Shown here: positions 10,726 through 20,073 of the stretch, piece by piece | Position numbering within the stretch: the first letter of the stretch is position 1 | How the letters are laid out: every line of letters starts with the position of its first letter | Assembly (NCBI RefSeq): GCF_003663825.1 | Contig: NZ_RCCC01000001.1 | Location: forward strand, 4,658,501-4,722,500 | From: Acidovorax sp. 106 | GTDB taxonomy: Bacteria > Pseudomonadota > Gammaproteobacteria > Burkholderiales > Burkholderiaceae_C | DNA length: 64,000 nucleotides | Direction: 5' to 3' | Program-made: the position numbers and the translations under genes | The notes under the pieces: model-generated | Database searches by the model: none | Told to the model about the DNA's origin: nothing | What the model saw: only the letters and a program-made list of their open reading frames with translations

Positions 10726-11148
10726 GACGGTTCTCCACAAAAGGCTGATATATGCAGCTAGGCGGCCTCCCTCACGGCACCGCCAGCATCTTTTTTGTCT
10801 TCAATCGAGTGCTTCAGACAGAAGGCGACAGCGCACTGTCACCGCACCAAAACAATTTGACACACACAATTGTGAATTATACTGCAAATTTTTATCACAT
10901 GCATCAATTTTAATGAATTAACCATTGTTTGACCATATAAATTCTTCAATGAGGTGCGCTGTCGCAGCCACGCGACGGATAAATTTGCTAAAAATAGCGA
11001 TTCGCATTCATCAATATATGCGGGCCATCGTACGCCCCAACCCAGTGCTTGGGTAGTCCTTGATCTAGAGCAAAACTCACCAAGTTGAGGCGCGGGCGTC
11101 CAACCCTGTGGCGCCCTCAGGTCTCGAAAAGCCGGTCACCCCAAAACA
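10726..11148. other. Long A+T-rich gap between the two chemoreceptor genes
   Basis: No gene is seen in this stretch. It holds an A+T-rich island (about 10855-10930 and 10980-11020) unlike the surrounding GC-rich DNA. On the minus strand TATAAT occurs at 10881-10876, a possible -10 for the chemoreceptor downstream, without a convincing -35. A perfect 10-bp palindrome CACAATTGTG lies at 10865-10874, next to that -10, and could be an operator. No sigma-28-type flagellar promoter was recognised. Confidence 0.4.
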
Positions 11149-11175
11149 AAAAAGCACGCCCTGAGGCGTGCTTTT
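11149..11175 (-). terminator. Intrinsic terminator of the second chemoreceptor gene
   Basis: Stem AAAAGCACGCC, loop CTGA, stem GGCGTGCTTTT, an almost perfect 11-bp hairpin. On the minus strand it is followed by TTTTTTGTTTT. It lies 73 bp downstream of the receptor stop at 11248. Confidence 0.85.
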
Positions 11176-11247
11176 GATGGGTGTTGGCTTGGACGCAGAG
11201 CAGGGCAATGCCCTCCTCTGCGTCCACGCAATGCAACTTGGCTCCGA

Positions 11248-13023
11248 TTAAAAGCTCTCCCACTCATCGTCATTGCCACCGGCCTTCGCTGCCTTGGGCG
11301 CAGGCGCCGGGGAGGCTGCCAAGCTCGCCACCGGCGCCTTGGCCGCTGCCCCCTTGGGCTTGCTCAGTGCAGGCCGGGCCGCGCTGCTGCCAACGGGGTT
11401 GAAGCTACTGGTGCTGCCTGGACGCGGGGCGGTATAGCTGCTGCTGGGGGCGCTGTAGCTGGCGCCGCTGGCATCGTGCGCCAGTTTGAACACCGCCACC
11501 GCGTTCACCAATTCGCCCGCCTGGCTGTTGAGGCTGCTGGCCGCTGCCGCCATTTCTTCCACCAAGGCCGCGTTTTGCTGTGTGGCCTGGTCCATTTGCG
11601 TGACGGCTTCGCCCACTTGGCCTACGCCCTGGCTCTGTTCGCTGCTGGCCGCGCTGATTTCTCCCATGATGTCGGTCACGCGCCGGATGGCGGTGACGAC
11701 TTCGGTCATGGTGCTGCCCGCTTTGTCTACCAGCAGGGTGCCTTGCTCTACCCGCTCTACGCTGGCCATGATCAGGCTTTTGATTTCTTTGGCCGCTTCT
11801 GCGCTGCGCCCTGCCAGGTTGCGTACTTCAGAGGCCACCACCGCAAAGCCTCGGCCTTGTTCGCCTGCTCGCGCGGCTTCCACCGCTGCGTTCAGCGCCA
11901 GGATGTTGGTCTGGAACGCAATGCCGTCGATCACGCTGATGATGTCTGCAATCTTGTTGCTGCTGGCATTGATGCCTTTCATGGTCTCCACCACTTCGGC
12001 CACAACTTCTCCGCCTTGGGTGGCGACGGTCGATGCGCTCATGGCCAGTTGGTTGGCGGTGCGGGCGTTGTCTGCGTTTTGGCGCACCGTGGAGCCGAGC
12101 TCTTCCATGGAGGCGGCGGTTTCTTCCAGGGCACTGGCTTGTTGTTCGGTGCGCGCGCTCAGGTCGTTGTTGCCCGAGGCGATCTCGGCGCTGGCCGAGG
12201 CCACGCTTTCTGCATTTCTGCGCACGCCAGACACAACACGCGTGAGCGAATTCTGCATGTCGCCCAGGGCTGAAATCAAAGGTGAAAACTCATCTTGACG
12301 GGTGTCTTGCACAGACTGCATAAGGTTGCCATCACGCACACGTTCCGCCACCTGTTGGGCTTGTAAAACCCTGTTTTGCAGTGCACGCCCAGTCCATATC
12401 ACCAAACAAACCAAAGCAGACACAGCACCAAGAATGGATACAACCAGGAATACCAGGGTGGACTGAAGGTTGGTGTCGATCCGGCTCACATCGGCAGCCA
12501 CCAACTGCTGTTGGAGCTTGACGGTATCAGCCGTCAGTTGCAGCACGGCGTTGCGAGCGGGAATGGTCTTGTCGACCAAGTAGGCCATCGCGTCGTCTTT
12601 TTTATCCGAAGTGATCAGCGCAATGTTGCCCTCGCCATGGCGCCAAAATTCGGCCAACAAAGGTGGAAACTTATCAAAAAGCTGCCGCTCATCAGGCGTG
12701 GAAATGGCCTTTTCGTAGCTTTTCAGCGCCTCTTCCAGCAACCGTCTTTTCTCTGCAATGTCATTCAAGGACGCATCCCGCTCCTGCACATTTCTTGCCA
12801 ACATCGCATGACGCAACTGCAGCGAAACACGGGTGACGTTCAGCTCCACGCCTGCAATACGCGCAAATTGCGAAATATTCACGTCTCGAATTTCCACAGC
12901 CAAATGCGAAACCCGCGTGAGCTGCACATAGGAGTACCAGGCGACGCCAGAAAAAGCCAAGGCCAGAACCACTGTCGTCGTGTACAAACGACCCGAAATA
13001 CTGCGGATGAATCTACTAAACAT
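11248..13023 (-). CDS. Methyl-accepting chemotaxis protein with C-terminal EWESF tether
   Basis: A 591-residue chemoreceptor: TM1 at about residues 12-33, a helical periplasmic sensor domain, TM2 at about 190-212, HAMP, and a cytoplasmic domain with the same tip [20 protein letters not shown] as its neighbour. The C-terminal linker is Pro/Ser/Ala-rich (about 520-580) and ends in EWESF, a CheR/CheB docking pentapeptide. The start is ATG 13023, placed by GGAGG five bases upstream; a GTG six bases earlier is too close to that site. The sensor domain is unrelated in detail to the receptor at 8977-10725, so the pair likely share output but not ligand. Confidence 0.95.
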   Translation of the reverse strand: MFSRFIRSISGRLYTTTVVLALAFSGVAWYSYVQLTRVSHLAVEIRDVNISQFARIAGVELNVTRVSLQLRHAMLARNVQERDASLNDIAEKRRLLEEALKSYEKAISTPDERQLFDKFPPLLAEFWRHGEGNIALITSDKKDDAMAYLVDKTIPARNAVLQLTADTVKLQQQLVAADVSRIDTNLQSTLVFLVVSILGAVSALVCLVIWTGRALQNRVLQAQQVAERVRDGNLMQSVQDTRQDEFSPLISALGDMQNSLTRVVSGVRRNAESVASASAEIASGNNDLSARTEQQASALEETAASMEELGSTVRQNADNARTANQLAMSASTVATQGGEVVAEVVETMKGINASSNKIADIISVIDGIAFQTNILALNAAVEAARAGEQGRGFAVVASEVRNLAGRSAEAAKEIKSLIMASVERVEQGTLLVDKAGSTMTEVVTAIRRVTDIMGEISAASSEQSQGVGQVGEAVTQMDQATQQNAALVEEMAAAASSLNSQAGELVNAVAVFKLAHDASGASYSAPSSSYTAPRPGSTSSFNPVGSSAARPALSKPKGAAAKAPVASLAASPAPAPKAAKAGGNDDEWESF

Positions 13024-13363
13024 GCCCACCTCCGTGTAGTTGGAAGAAATTGAAACGATGTGCCGAAGGTCAACGTTGGCTATTCAAAGCTCAAACGGAC
13101 ATGGAATCCCCCAGCAATGACAAGAACTTTGAGAGCCAACACGCGGTTGAAAACGACTCATCAGAAGTTCAAATTTATCATATTTTCATCTTAAATCATT
13201 TTTCTCAAAAATACAATCCCAAATTGCATGCATGCATCCACACGACACAGCACGATGCAGCGTGTCAAAAGACGTTTGCACCGGACCTCTCCGGCGGCAG
13301 GCACAGGCCTCTCAAGACAGCAGGACGTCTGCGGCATCCAGCCGATAAAACCACCGGGGCAAT
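13024..13363. other. Upstream region of the second chemoreceptor gene
   Basis: No gene is seen. The part at about 13160-13235 is strongly A+T-rich for this genome and is the likely promoter area of the chemoreceptor, but no hexamer pair is convincing. The right end abuts the terminator of the pyrophosphatase gene. Confidence 0.3.
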
Positions 13364-13399
13364 AAAAAAAGCATGCAGCCCCAACAGGCTGCATGCTTT
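13364..13399 (-). terminator. Intrinsic terminator of the inorganic pyrophosphatase gene
   Basis: A perfect 13-bp stem, AAAGCATGCAGCC / GGCTGCATGCTTT, with a 6-base loop, followed on the minus strand by a run of T. It lies 63 bp downstream of the ppa stop. Confidence 0.85.
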
Positions 13400-13461
13400 A
13401 GAAAAGCCCCGAATCAGTAAAACGATTCAGGCCTTCAGATCGAAACTGCTATCGAAACTGC

Positions 13462-13998
13462 TCAGTTCTGCGATTTCTTAAAGTTTTCCACGCCGTCGGT
13501 GATTTCCTTCTTGGCGGCGTCAATGCCTTCCCAGCCCAGCACCTTGACCCACTTGCCCTTTTCCAGGTCCTTGTAGTGCTCAAAGAAGTGGGCGATAGCG
13601 TTGCGGCGCATGGCGTTCACGTCGTCAATGGTCTTCCAGTGGTCGTACATGGGCAGGATCTTGGACGTGGGCACAGCAATCACTTTGCCATCCACACCGG
13701 CCTCGTCTTCCATCATCAAGATGCCCAGGGGGCGGCAGGTCACCACCACGCCGGGGTGCAGGGGGTAAGGCGTGATCACCAGCACATCCACGGGGTCGCC
13801 GTCGCCCGACAGGGTCTGGGGCACGTAGCCGTAGTTGGTGGGGTAGTGCATGGCCGTGGTCATGAAACGGTCCACAAAAATGGCGCCCGACTCCTTGTCC
13901 ACTTCGTACTTGATCGGGTCCGCATTCATCGGGATTTCGATGACCACGTTGAAGGACTCTGGAAGGTTCTTGCCGGGGGTGACGTTGTTGAGGGACAT
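13462..13998 (-). CDS. ppa: Soluble inorganic pyrophosphatase (family I)
   Basis: A 178-residue cytoplasmic Mg-dependent hydrolase that splits the pyrophosphate made by biosynthetic reactions. Family I residues are clear: [18 protein letters not shown] near the N-terminus, and the metal-site signature [15 protein letters not shown] with its three aspartates at about residues 65-79. The ATG at 13998 ([17 protein letters not shown]) starts the conserved part; the upstream open frame is not conserved. The gene is divergent from hppA, which encodes a membrane pyrophosphatase, so both enzymes for the same substrate share one intergenic region. Confidence 0.96.
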   Translation of the reverse strand: MSLNNVTPGKNLPESFNVVIEIPMNADPIKYEVDKESGAIFVDRFMTTAMHYPTNYGYVPQTLSGDGDPVDVLVITPYPLHPGVVVTCRPLGILMMEDEAGVDGKVIAVPTSKILPMYDHWKTIDDVNAMRRNAIAHFFEHYKDLEKGKWVKVLGWEGIDAAKKEITDGVENFKKSQN

Positions 13999-14239
13999 GT
14001 CTTTAAAAATAGTGGTTAGCAACGGTAACCCGCGAAGCATGGCATGCCATATTGCGTCGGGATTAACCCTGATTTTAGGGGCACACCCCTTTCTACCCGC
14101 TTGCATTTGGGGCTTTGGCTGTAAATTGGGCCCGTTGGCCAATCGGCCCTGCAGCGCGGGGCCCGAGGAAGCAACGCAGCGGAAGCACCACCGATGCGTC
14201 GTGTTTCCATCCGTGCAACTGCCTTCATAGGAGCACCGA

Positions 14240-16321
14240 ATGGCTGAAAACGCAGCAATGACCCCTCCCCTTCTTCTCGCCCTGGTCTGTGGACTGGTGG
14301 CCGTGGCCTATGGCATCTGGGCCAGGGGCTGGATCTTGGCCAAAGACCCTGGCAACGCCCGCATGCAAGAGATCGCCGCCGCCATCCAGGCGGGCGCTGC
14401 GGCGTACCTGTCCCGCCAGTACAAGACGATTGCCGTGGTGGGCGTGGTGCTGGCGGTGCTGATCGGGGTATTTCTGGATGGCACCACGGCCGTGGGCTTT
14501 GTGGTGGGCGCGGTGCTCTCGGGGGCCTGCGGGTTCATCGGCATGAACGTGTCGGTGCGCGCCAATGTGCGCACCGCACAGGCGGCCACACAGGGCATTG
14601 GCCCGGCGCTGGACGTGGCGTTTCGCGGCGGGGCCATCACCGGCATGCTGGTGGTGGGGCTGGGCCTGTTGGGTGTCACGGGCTTTTTCTGGTTCCTGGT
14701 GGGCAACGGCAACCTCACGCCCACGGCCCACCTGGCCACGCTGCTCAACCCGCTGATCGGGTTTGCGTTTGGCTCGTCGCTGATCTCGATCTTTGCGCGA
14801 CTGGGCGGCGGCATCTTCACCAAAGGCGCTGACGTGGGCGCCGACCTGGTGGGCAAGGTCGAAGCCGGCATCCCCGAAGACGACCCGCGCAACCCCGCCG
14901 TGATTGCCGACAACGTGGGCGACAACGTGGGCGACTGCGCAGGCATGGCGGCCGACCTGTTTGAGACCTATGCCGTGACGCTGATCGCCACCATGGTGCT
15001 GGGCGCCCTGCTGGTGGGCTCTGCCGCCATGAGCGCCGTGGTCTACCCGCTGGCGCTGGGGGCGGTGTCCATCATTGCGTCCATCATTGGGTGCTTCTTC
15101 GTCAAGGCCACGCCGGGCATGAAGAACGTGATGCCCGCGCTGTACAAGGGCCTGGCGATTGCAGGGGTGCTGTCGCTCATCGCCTTCTATTTCGTCACGG
15201 TGTGGATCATCCCGGACAACGCCATCACCGCCACGGGCAGCCAGATCAAGCTGTTCGGCGCCTGCGCCACGGGGCTGGTGCTGACAGCGGCGCTGGTGTG
15301 GATCACCGAGTTCTACACCGGCACGCAATACGCACCCGTGCAGCACATTGCCCAGGCGTCCACCACCGGGCACGGCACCAACATCATTGCGGGGCTGGGC
15401 GTGTCGATGCGGTCCACGGCCTGGCCGGTGATTTTTGTGTGCCTGGCCATTCTGTCGGCCTACCAACTCGCGGGCCTGTACGGCATTGCGGTGGCGGCCA
15501 TGTCCATGCTGAGCATGGCGGGCATTGTGGTGGCGCTGGACGCCTATGGCCCCATCACCGACAACGCAGGCGGCATTGCCGAGATGGCCGAGCTGCCCAG
15601 CAGCGTGCGCGACATCACCGACCCGCTGGACGCCGTGGGCAACACCACCAAGGCCGTGACCAAGGGCTACGCCATCGGCTCGGCCGGACTGGCCGCGCTG
15701 GTGCTGTTTGCCGACTACACGCACAAGCTCGAAAGCTATGGCCGGGCCATCACATTTGATTTGTCTGACCCGCTGGTCATCGTGGGCCTGTTCATAGGCG
15801 GGCTGATTCCGTACCTGTTCGGCGCCATGGCGATGGAGGCCGTGGGCCGCGCGGCCGGGGCCGTTGTGGTAGAGGTGCGCCGCCAGTTCCGCGATATCCC
15901 GGGCATCATGGAAGGCACCGCCAAGCCCGAATACGGCAAGGCCGTGGACATGCTGACCACCGCCGCCATCAAGGAAATGGTCATCCCCAGCCTGCTGCCT
16001 GTGGTGGTGCCGGTGGTGGTCGGCCTGCTGCTGGGCCCCAAGGCGCTGGGCGGGCTGCTGATGGGTACCATCGTCACGGGGCTGTTTGTGGCCATCAGCA
16101 TGTGCACCGGCGGCGGCGCGTGGGACAACGCCAAGAAGTACATCGAAGACGGCCACCACGGCGGCAAGGGATCTGAGGCGCACAAGGCCGCCGTGACGGG
16201 CGACACGGTGGGCGACCCCTACAAAGACACCGCAGGCCCGGCCATCAACCCGCTGATCAAGATCATCAACATCGTGGCGCTGCTCATCGTGCCGCTGGTG
16301 GTCAAGTTCCACGGGGGGTGA
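14240..16321 (+). CDS. hppA: Membrane-bound proton-pumping pyrophosphatase, K+-independent type
   Basis: A 693-residue, ~16-helix integral membrane enzyme that couples pyrophosphate hydrolysis to H+ export. The substrate-site signatures are present: [20 protein letters not shown], then a second motif at about 218-236 ([19 protein letters not shown]) with the Mg-binding acidic residues. At about residue 467 the determinant reads GNTTK, with Lys471 in the position that makes the enzyme K+-independent (K+-dependent forms have GNTTA). The ATG has GGAG about eight bases upstream. Together with the divergent ppa it gives the cell both energy-wasting and energy-conserving pyrophosphate removal. Confidence 0.96.
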   Translation: MAENAAMTPPLLLALVCGLVAVAYGIWARGWILAKDPGNARMQEIAAAIQAGAAAYLSRQYKTIAVVGVVLAVLIGVFLDGTTAVGFVVGAVLSGACGFIGMNVSVRANVRTAQAATQGIGPALDVAFRGGAITGMLVVGLGLLGVTGFFWFLVGNGNLTPTAHLATLLNPLIGFAFGSSLISIFARLGGGIFTKGADVGADLVGKVEAGIPEDDPRNPAVIADNVGDNVGDCAGMAADLFETYAVTLIATMVLGALLVGSAAMSAVVYPLALGAVSIIASIIGCFFVKATPGMKNVMPALYKGLAIAGVLSLIAFYFVTVWIIPDNAITATGSQIKLFGACATGLVLTAALVWITEFYTGTQYAPVQHIAQASTTGHGTNIIAGLGVSMRSTAWPVIFVCLAILSAYQLAGLYGIAVAAMSMLSMAGIVVALDAYGPITDNAGGIAEMAELPSSVRDITDPLDAVGNTTKAVTKGYAIGSAGLAALVLFADYTHKLESYGRAITFDLSDPLVIVGLFIGGLIPYLFGAMAMEAVGRAAGAVVVEVRRQFRDIPGIMEGTAKPEYGKAVDMLTTAAIKEMVIPSLLPVVVPVVVGLLLGPKALGGLLMGTIVTGLFVAISMCTGGGAWDNAKKYIEDGHHGGKGSEAHKAAVTGDTVGDPYKDTAGPAINPLIKIINIVALLIVPLVVKFHGG

Positions 16322-16488
16322 CGGGCTGCCTGCCAAAGGCCCATAACCGGCGCCAGGGGCCGCGCCTGCCTGACCCACATCAAGCAGACCGCGGCAGGCC
16401 CCGCCCCTTGCGCAAACATTCATTGACGCACCGCCCCCCCATCTCCACCATGCAAGGCGAGCGCGTTACTGTTGGAAGGAGACACACC

Positions 16489-17313
16489 ATGACCGAACTG
16501 GTCGTTCGCCGCCTGTTGATTGACCTGGCCCAGCCCATGGCGCAGCACTGGTGCGGGGGCGACGCGTTTCGCACGGCGCTGTTCAATGCGCTGTCGATGA
16601 GCTTTCCGATGGGGGAGCAGTTCTTCATTGATGCCGTGCGAGATGGCCACAAATCCATGCCCCCTGAGCAACACGCCCGCTATGCCAGCGAGGTGCGCGG
16701 CTTTATGGGGCAAGAGGCCACACACCGCCGCATCCACGGCCTGTTCAACAGCCACCTGGAGCAGCGCGGTCTGCGCAACCTGTGGGCGCAGTCCATCGCC
16801 AAGCAGCGCAAGCAGTTTGAAGGCCTGGACCCGCGCCACGCCCTGGCGGTGACGGCGGCCAATGAACACTTCACCGCCGTGCTGGCCGAATGGCTACTGG
16901 GCCACCCTGACATGCTGGCGGGCAGCGAAGAGCGCCTGCAAACCCTGTGGCTGTGGCACAGCGCCGAAGAGGCTGAGCACAAAAACACCGCGTTTGACGT
17001 GTACCAGGCCCTGGGCGGCGACCACCGCTGGCGCATCGTCTGGTTTCGGCGCACCACGCTCATGTTTGTGCTGGATGTGACGCGCCAGATCCTGCACAAC
17101 CTGCACAGCGATGGCAGCCTGTACCAGCCCAGCACCTGGGCCAGCGCATGGCGCACGCTGATGGGCCCCGCCGGGCTGGTGCGCCACACCTGGCGCCCCT
17201 GGAAGGACTATCTGCGGCGCGACTTTCACCCCAGCCAGCAGGCCAGCCCGCTGTCTGGCGAATGGCTACAGCGCAACCGCAGCCGCTTCACGCTGGTGGG
17301 CGAGAGGGGCTGA
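16489..17313 (+). CDS. Predicted metal-dependent hydrolase (PF10118 family)
   Basis: A 274-residue protein of the predicted metal-dependent hydrolase family with unknown substrate. Ferritin-like Glu/His metal ligands are visible as FMGQEATHRRIH (about residues 70-81) and WHSAEEAEHKNTAFD (about 160-174), with a third acidic cluster AVTAANEHFTAVLAEWL between. ATG 16489 is fixed by GGAAGGAG upstream; the longer open frame starting at 16318 is not conserved. The gene stands alone between hppA (167 bp away) and the insertion sequence. Confidence 0.88.
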   Translation: MTELVVRRLLIDLAQPMAQHWCGGDAFRTALFNALSMSFPMGEQFFIDAVRDGHKSMPPEQHARYASEVRGFMGQEATHRRIHGLFNSHLEQRGLRNLWAQSIAKQRKQFEGLDPRHALAVTAANEHFTAVLAEWLLGHPDMLAGSEERLQTLWLWHSAEEAEHKNTAFDVYQALGGDHRWRIVWFRRTTLMFVLDVTRQILHNLHSDGSLYQPSTWASAWRTLMGPAGLVRHTWRPWKDYLRRDFHPSQQASPLSGEWLQRNRSRFTLVGERG

Positions 17314-17353
17314 TGCGGCCCGAGGCCAAACGCCTGCGAAACGCCATCCAACG

Positions 17354-17408
17354 CTATCTATTTCATAGCTTCTAGCGCTTATCTATCAAGCGCCAGGGGG
17401 CATTTTTA
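17354..17408 (+). repeat. Dispersed palindromic repeat, family A, copy 2 (at the IS1595 left end)
   Basis: Core TAGCTTCTAGCGCTTAT...CAAGCGCCAGGGGGC followed by attttta. Its right edge coincides with the target duplication of the IS1595 element, so the IS inserted at the edge of this repeat. Confidence 0.7.
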
Positions 17409-18469
17409 CCTGATTAGCGACATATCTCAGAGTGAGCAGAACAAAGCCTAGGCGCAGGACTCCAACGGACATGCCGAGTTCTCGGCGCCAAGGAGCAAGC
17501 GATGTCCATCAACGCGATCCAGTTCCAACGGGGCCTGTCACTGCCTCAGTTTCAGAGCCTTTACTGCAGCGAGCAGCAGTGCGAGCAGGCCCTGGTGGGC
17601 GCACGATGGCCCTTGGGCTGGCGGTGCGCGCACTGCGGCTGCAAGCGCTTTTTTCACACCCGCAATGGCACGGGTCGACTGCTGTGGGAGTGCTTCCTTT
17701 GTGGCTACCAAAGCTCCTCCATCGTGGGCACTGTAATGGAACACTCCCATGTGCCCCTGAGGCTGTGGTTCCTGGCCATGTACCTGCTGACGCAGAACAA
17801 GAATGCCATCAGCGCCCTGGCGCTCAAGCGCCAGTTGGGCGTGTCCTACAAAACGGCATGGCTGATGAAGCACAAACTGATGCAGGCCATGGCCCAGCGC
17901 GATGCGCGCTACCTGCTGCAAGGGCGGGTGGAGATTGACGATGCCTACCTTGGGGGCGAGCGGGCAGGACACATCAACGGCGGGCGCCGCGCAGCCAACA
18001 AGACGGCCTTCGTCGCTGCGGTGCAGACCAGCACCGATGGCCGGCCCCTGTACATGTGCCTGACACCTGTGGCGGACTTCACCAACGAGCACATGCGGCA
18101 ATGGGCACAGGCTCACCTAGCGGCGCGCTGCCACGTGGTCAGCGACGGCACTCGGGCCTTTGCGCAAGTGCAGCAGGCGCAGGCTACGCATGAGCGCTAC
18201 GTGACTGGCGGTGGGCGCAAGGGGGCACAGACACCTCAGCTGCGTTGGGTGAACACCTTGCTGGGCAACCTCAAGACCAGCATGGCGGGCACCTATCACT
18301 CGTTTGACCATACCAGGTATGCACAGCGCTACTTGGCCGAGTTCTGCTGGCGATTCAACCGCCGCTTTGATCTGCCTGCCATGCTGCCCAGGCTGTTGAA
18401 AGCCTTGGTGACTGCTGGGCCACTGCCTTTGAAAGTGCTGCGGGTATCTGAGGTAAGTAGCTAATCAGG
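17409..18469 (+). mobile_element. IS1595-family insertion sequence, apparently complete
   Basis: The ends form imperfect terminal inverted repeats: the left end reads CCTGATTAGCGACATATCTC and the right end, on the opposite strand, CCTGATTAGCTACTTACCTC. The flanking octamers are CATTTTTA (17401-17408) and AATTTTTA (18470-18477), identical at seven of eight positions, consistent with the 8-bp target duplication of this family with one later substitution. The single transposase gene is intact. Confidence 0.88.
17502..18464 (+). CDS. IS1595-family transposase (ISXO2-like DDE domain)
   Basis: A 320-residue transposase. The N-terminal zinc ribbon is CAHCGCKRFF...WECFLCGYQSS (about residues 42-70). 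The ISXO2-like catalytic domain follows, with EIDDAYLGGERAG (about 145-157), HVVSDGTRAF (about 210) and the C-terminal GTYHSFDHTRYAQRYLAEF segment. AAGGAG lies seven bases before ATG 17502. No frameshift or internal stop is present, so it may still be active. Confidence 0.95.
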   Translation: MSINAIQFQRGLSLPQFQSLYCSEQQCEQALVGARWPLGWRCAHCGCKRFFHTRNGTGRLLWECFLCGYQSSSIVGTVMEHSHVPLRLWFLAMYLLTQNKNAISALALKRQLGVSYKTAWLMKHKLMQAMAQRDARYLLQGRVEIDDAYLGGERAGHINGGRRAANKTAFVAAVQTSTDGRPLYMCLTPVADFTNEHMRQWAQAHLAARCHVVSDGTRAFAQVQQAQATHERYVTGGGRKGAQTPQLRWVNTLLGNLKTSMAGTYHSFDHTRYAQRYLAEFCWRFNRRFDLPAMLPRLLKALVTAGPLPLKVLRVSEVSS

Positions 18470-18517
18470 AATTTTTATTCATATCCTGTCCTTCGCGGAC
18501 AAGGCCACGGCCACCCC

Positions 18518-19042
18518 TCAAGCCGCCCTGCCCAGGTCACGCAGGCGCACCGGGCCGCTGCGCTGCTCGATGGCTGACTGCACCTCTTTGCGCAGGCCCA
18601 AAGCAAAGCCCCACTCGGCCACCACAAACAGTGGCCCCACCAGCAAGCCCATGATGTCGTCCACAAACGCGGGTTTGCGCCCTTCGTAGTAGTGCCCCAC
18701 AAACTGGATCACCCAGCCCACGGCAAACAGGCCCACGCCCCACAGCAGCCACGCCGTGGTGGCCAGCGGCGCCATGGCCTGGGCCAGCGCCAGCATGGCG
18801 GCCAACAGGGCCGCCATCACCAGCCCCAGGCGCAAGTCCAGCCGCAGGTAAAAGGCGCCCGCTGCCACCGCACACACCAGCGCAGGGCTGGCGGGCACCC
18901 CTGCCGCCCACCACACGGGGCGCGAGAGCAGCAGCACCACCGCAAACATGATCATGGGTACGCCCACAAAATGGGTATGGATGTTGCGGGGGTCGCGGTG
19001 GTAGGCCGCGTACTGGGCCAGGTGATCGATCAGGGTTTTCAT
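18518..19042 (-). CDS. Mpo1-like/DUF962 family membrane protein
   Basis: A 174-residue membrane protein of the DUF962 family, related to yeast Mpo1, an Fe-dependent dioxygenase in 2-hydroxy fatty acid alpha-oxidation. The conserved His motifs are YHRDPRNIHTHFVGVP (about residues 14-29) and HYYEGRKPAFVDDI (about 125-138), separated by four hydrophobic segments. The start is ATG 19042 (MKTLIDHLAQYAAYHRD). The bacterial substrate is unknown. It is divergent from the Crp/Fnr regulator. Confidence 0.88.
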   Translation of the reverse strand: MKTLIDHLAQYAAYHRDPRNIHTHFVGVPMIMFAVVLLLSRPVWWAAGVPASPALVCAVAAGAFYLRLDLRLGLVMAALLAAMLALAQAMAPLATTAWLLWGVGLFAVGWVIQFVGHYYEGRKPAFVDDIMGLLVGPLFVVAEWGFALGLRKEVQSAIEQRSGPVRLRDLGRAA

Positions 19043-19257
19043 GGGTGTCTCCGTTCGTTGTTTTGCGCAGGATCGAATGTCTGGCGTGAATGGCGCTAAC
19101 GTCTGTCGTGCAGCCGACAAAAATCGGCGCCCGCCCTGCTCACGCCCCTCTCACCGCCATCGCCCCAGCACCCACCACACCACGGCTTTACCCGCCATTT
19201 TTTTGGCCTTAACGGCCTCATCGGCCCCGCCAAAGCCCGCCGCTTTTCTTGACCTGC

Positions 19258-19965
19258 ATGACGACCGAAGTCTCCGACCACCTTTTGGCACTCCAATCGG
19301 GCCGCTGGTTTGCCCAGCTGCCCTCTGATTTTTCTGACGCCCTGATCCGCATGGGCCGCATCCGCCAGTTGGCCGTAGGCCAGGCGCTGTTTTTGCGGGG
19401 CGATGCGCCTTGCGGGCTGTATGCCGTGCTGCGCGGTGCGCTCAGCGTGTCTGGCACCGGCGGGCGGGCCGACGATGCGCGCTCGGCCCTGCTCACCCGA
19501 CTGGAGCCGCCCCAGTGGTTTGGCGAAATCTCGGTGTTTGACGGCAACGCCCGCAGCCACGACGCCGTGGCGGCCGAGCCATGCACCCTGCTGCACGTGC
19601 CCCACGACGCCCTGCAAGACTGGCTGCGCAGCCACCCCGAGCACTGGCACGCCCTGGCCTTGCTGGTGACCGACAAGCTGCGCACCGCCTTCATCGCGCT
19701 GGAAGACGCCGCCCTGCTGCCCGCCCCGCAGCGCCTGGCCCGCAGGCTGGTGATGATGGCCGAGGGCTACGGCCAGTGGAACGCCGGGGGCCTCACCCGC
19801 CGGGTGATTGCCCTGTCGCAAGAGCAGCTGTCGCAAATGCTGTCGATCTCGCGCCAGACCACCAACCAGATCCTCAAAGACCTGGAAGCGCGCCAGTTGG
19901 TGCGCGTGCAGCGCGGCGAGGTGGAGATCATGGACCTGGCCGGGCTGCGGCGCATCTACGCCTGA
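19258..19965 (+). CDS. Crp/Fnr family transcriptional regulator
   Basis: A 235-residue regulator with a cyclic-nucleotide-binding-like sensor domain (about 15-135, including FLRGDAPCGLYAVLRGALSV and WFGEISVFDG) and a C-terminal winged HTH (about 155-235) with recognition helix SQEQLSQMLSISRQTTNQIL. It lacks the FNR-type N-terminal cysteine cluster, so it is not an oxygen-sensing FNR itself. ATG 19258 was chosen over a TTG nine bases upstream; no clear ribosome site. It lies just before the aldehyde dehydrogenase run and may control it; that link is positional. Confidence 0.9.
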   Translation: MTTEVSDHLLALQSGRWFAQLPSDFSDALIRMGRIRQLAVGQALFLRGDAPCGLYAVLRGALSVSGTGGRADDARSALLTRLEPPQWFGEISVFDGNARSHDAVAAEPCTLLHVPHDALQDWLRSHPEHWHALALLVTDKLRTAFIALEDAALLPAPQRLARRLVMMAEGYGQWNAGGLTRRVIALSQEQLSQMLSISRQTTNQILKDLEARQLVRVQRGEVEIMDLAGLRRIYA

Positions 19966-19990
19966 GACCGCCCAGGCCACGCCAGCCTTC

Positions 19991-20049
19991 ACTATCAAAA
20001 CCATAGCTGCTGTCGATTGTTTTACAGGCGCTAGCAGCCCATTTGATTA
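19991..20049 (+). repeat. Dispersed palindromic repeat, family A, copy 3 (degenerate)
   Basis: ACTATCAAAACCATAGCTGCTGTCG... then GGCGCTAGCAGCCC and an A+T-rich right flank. The left half of the core palindrome has drifted. It fills the gap between the Crp/Fnr gene and the aldehyde dehydrogenase gene. Confidence 0.55.
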
Positions 20050-20073
20050 ATAGTAAGCACGCATTCGATTTCT

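Noticed and set aside
10857..10883. TTGACA-N15-TATACT on the plus strand as a promoter
   Set aside because: The 15-bp spacer is short and there is no plus-strand gene downstream for several kilobases.
14225..16423. 732-aa open frame on the minus strand over hppA
   Set aside because: Composition (His, Arg, Gly, Gln) is that of antisense to a GC-rich membrane-protein gene; hppA on the other strand is complete.
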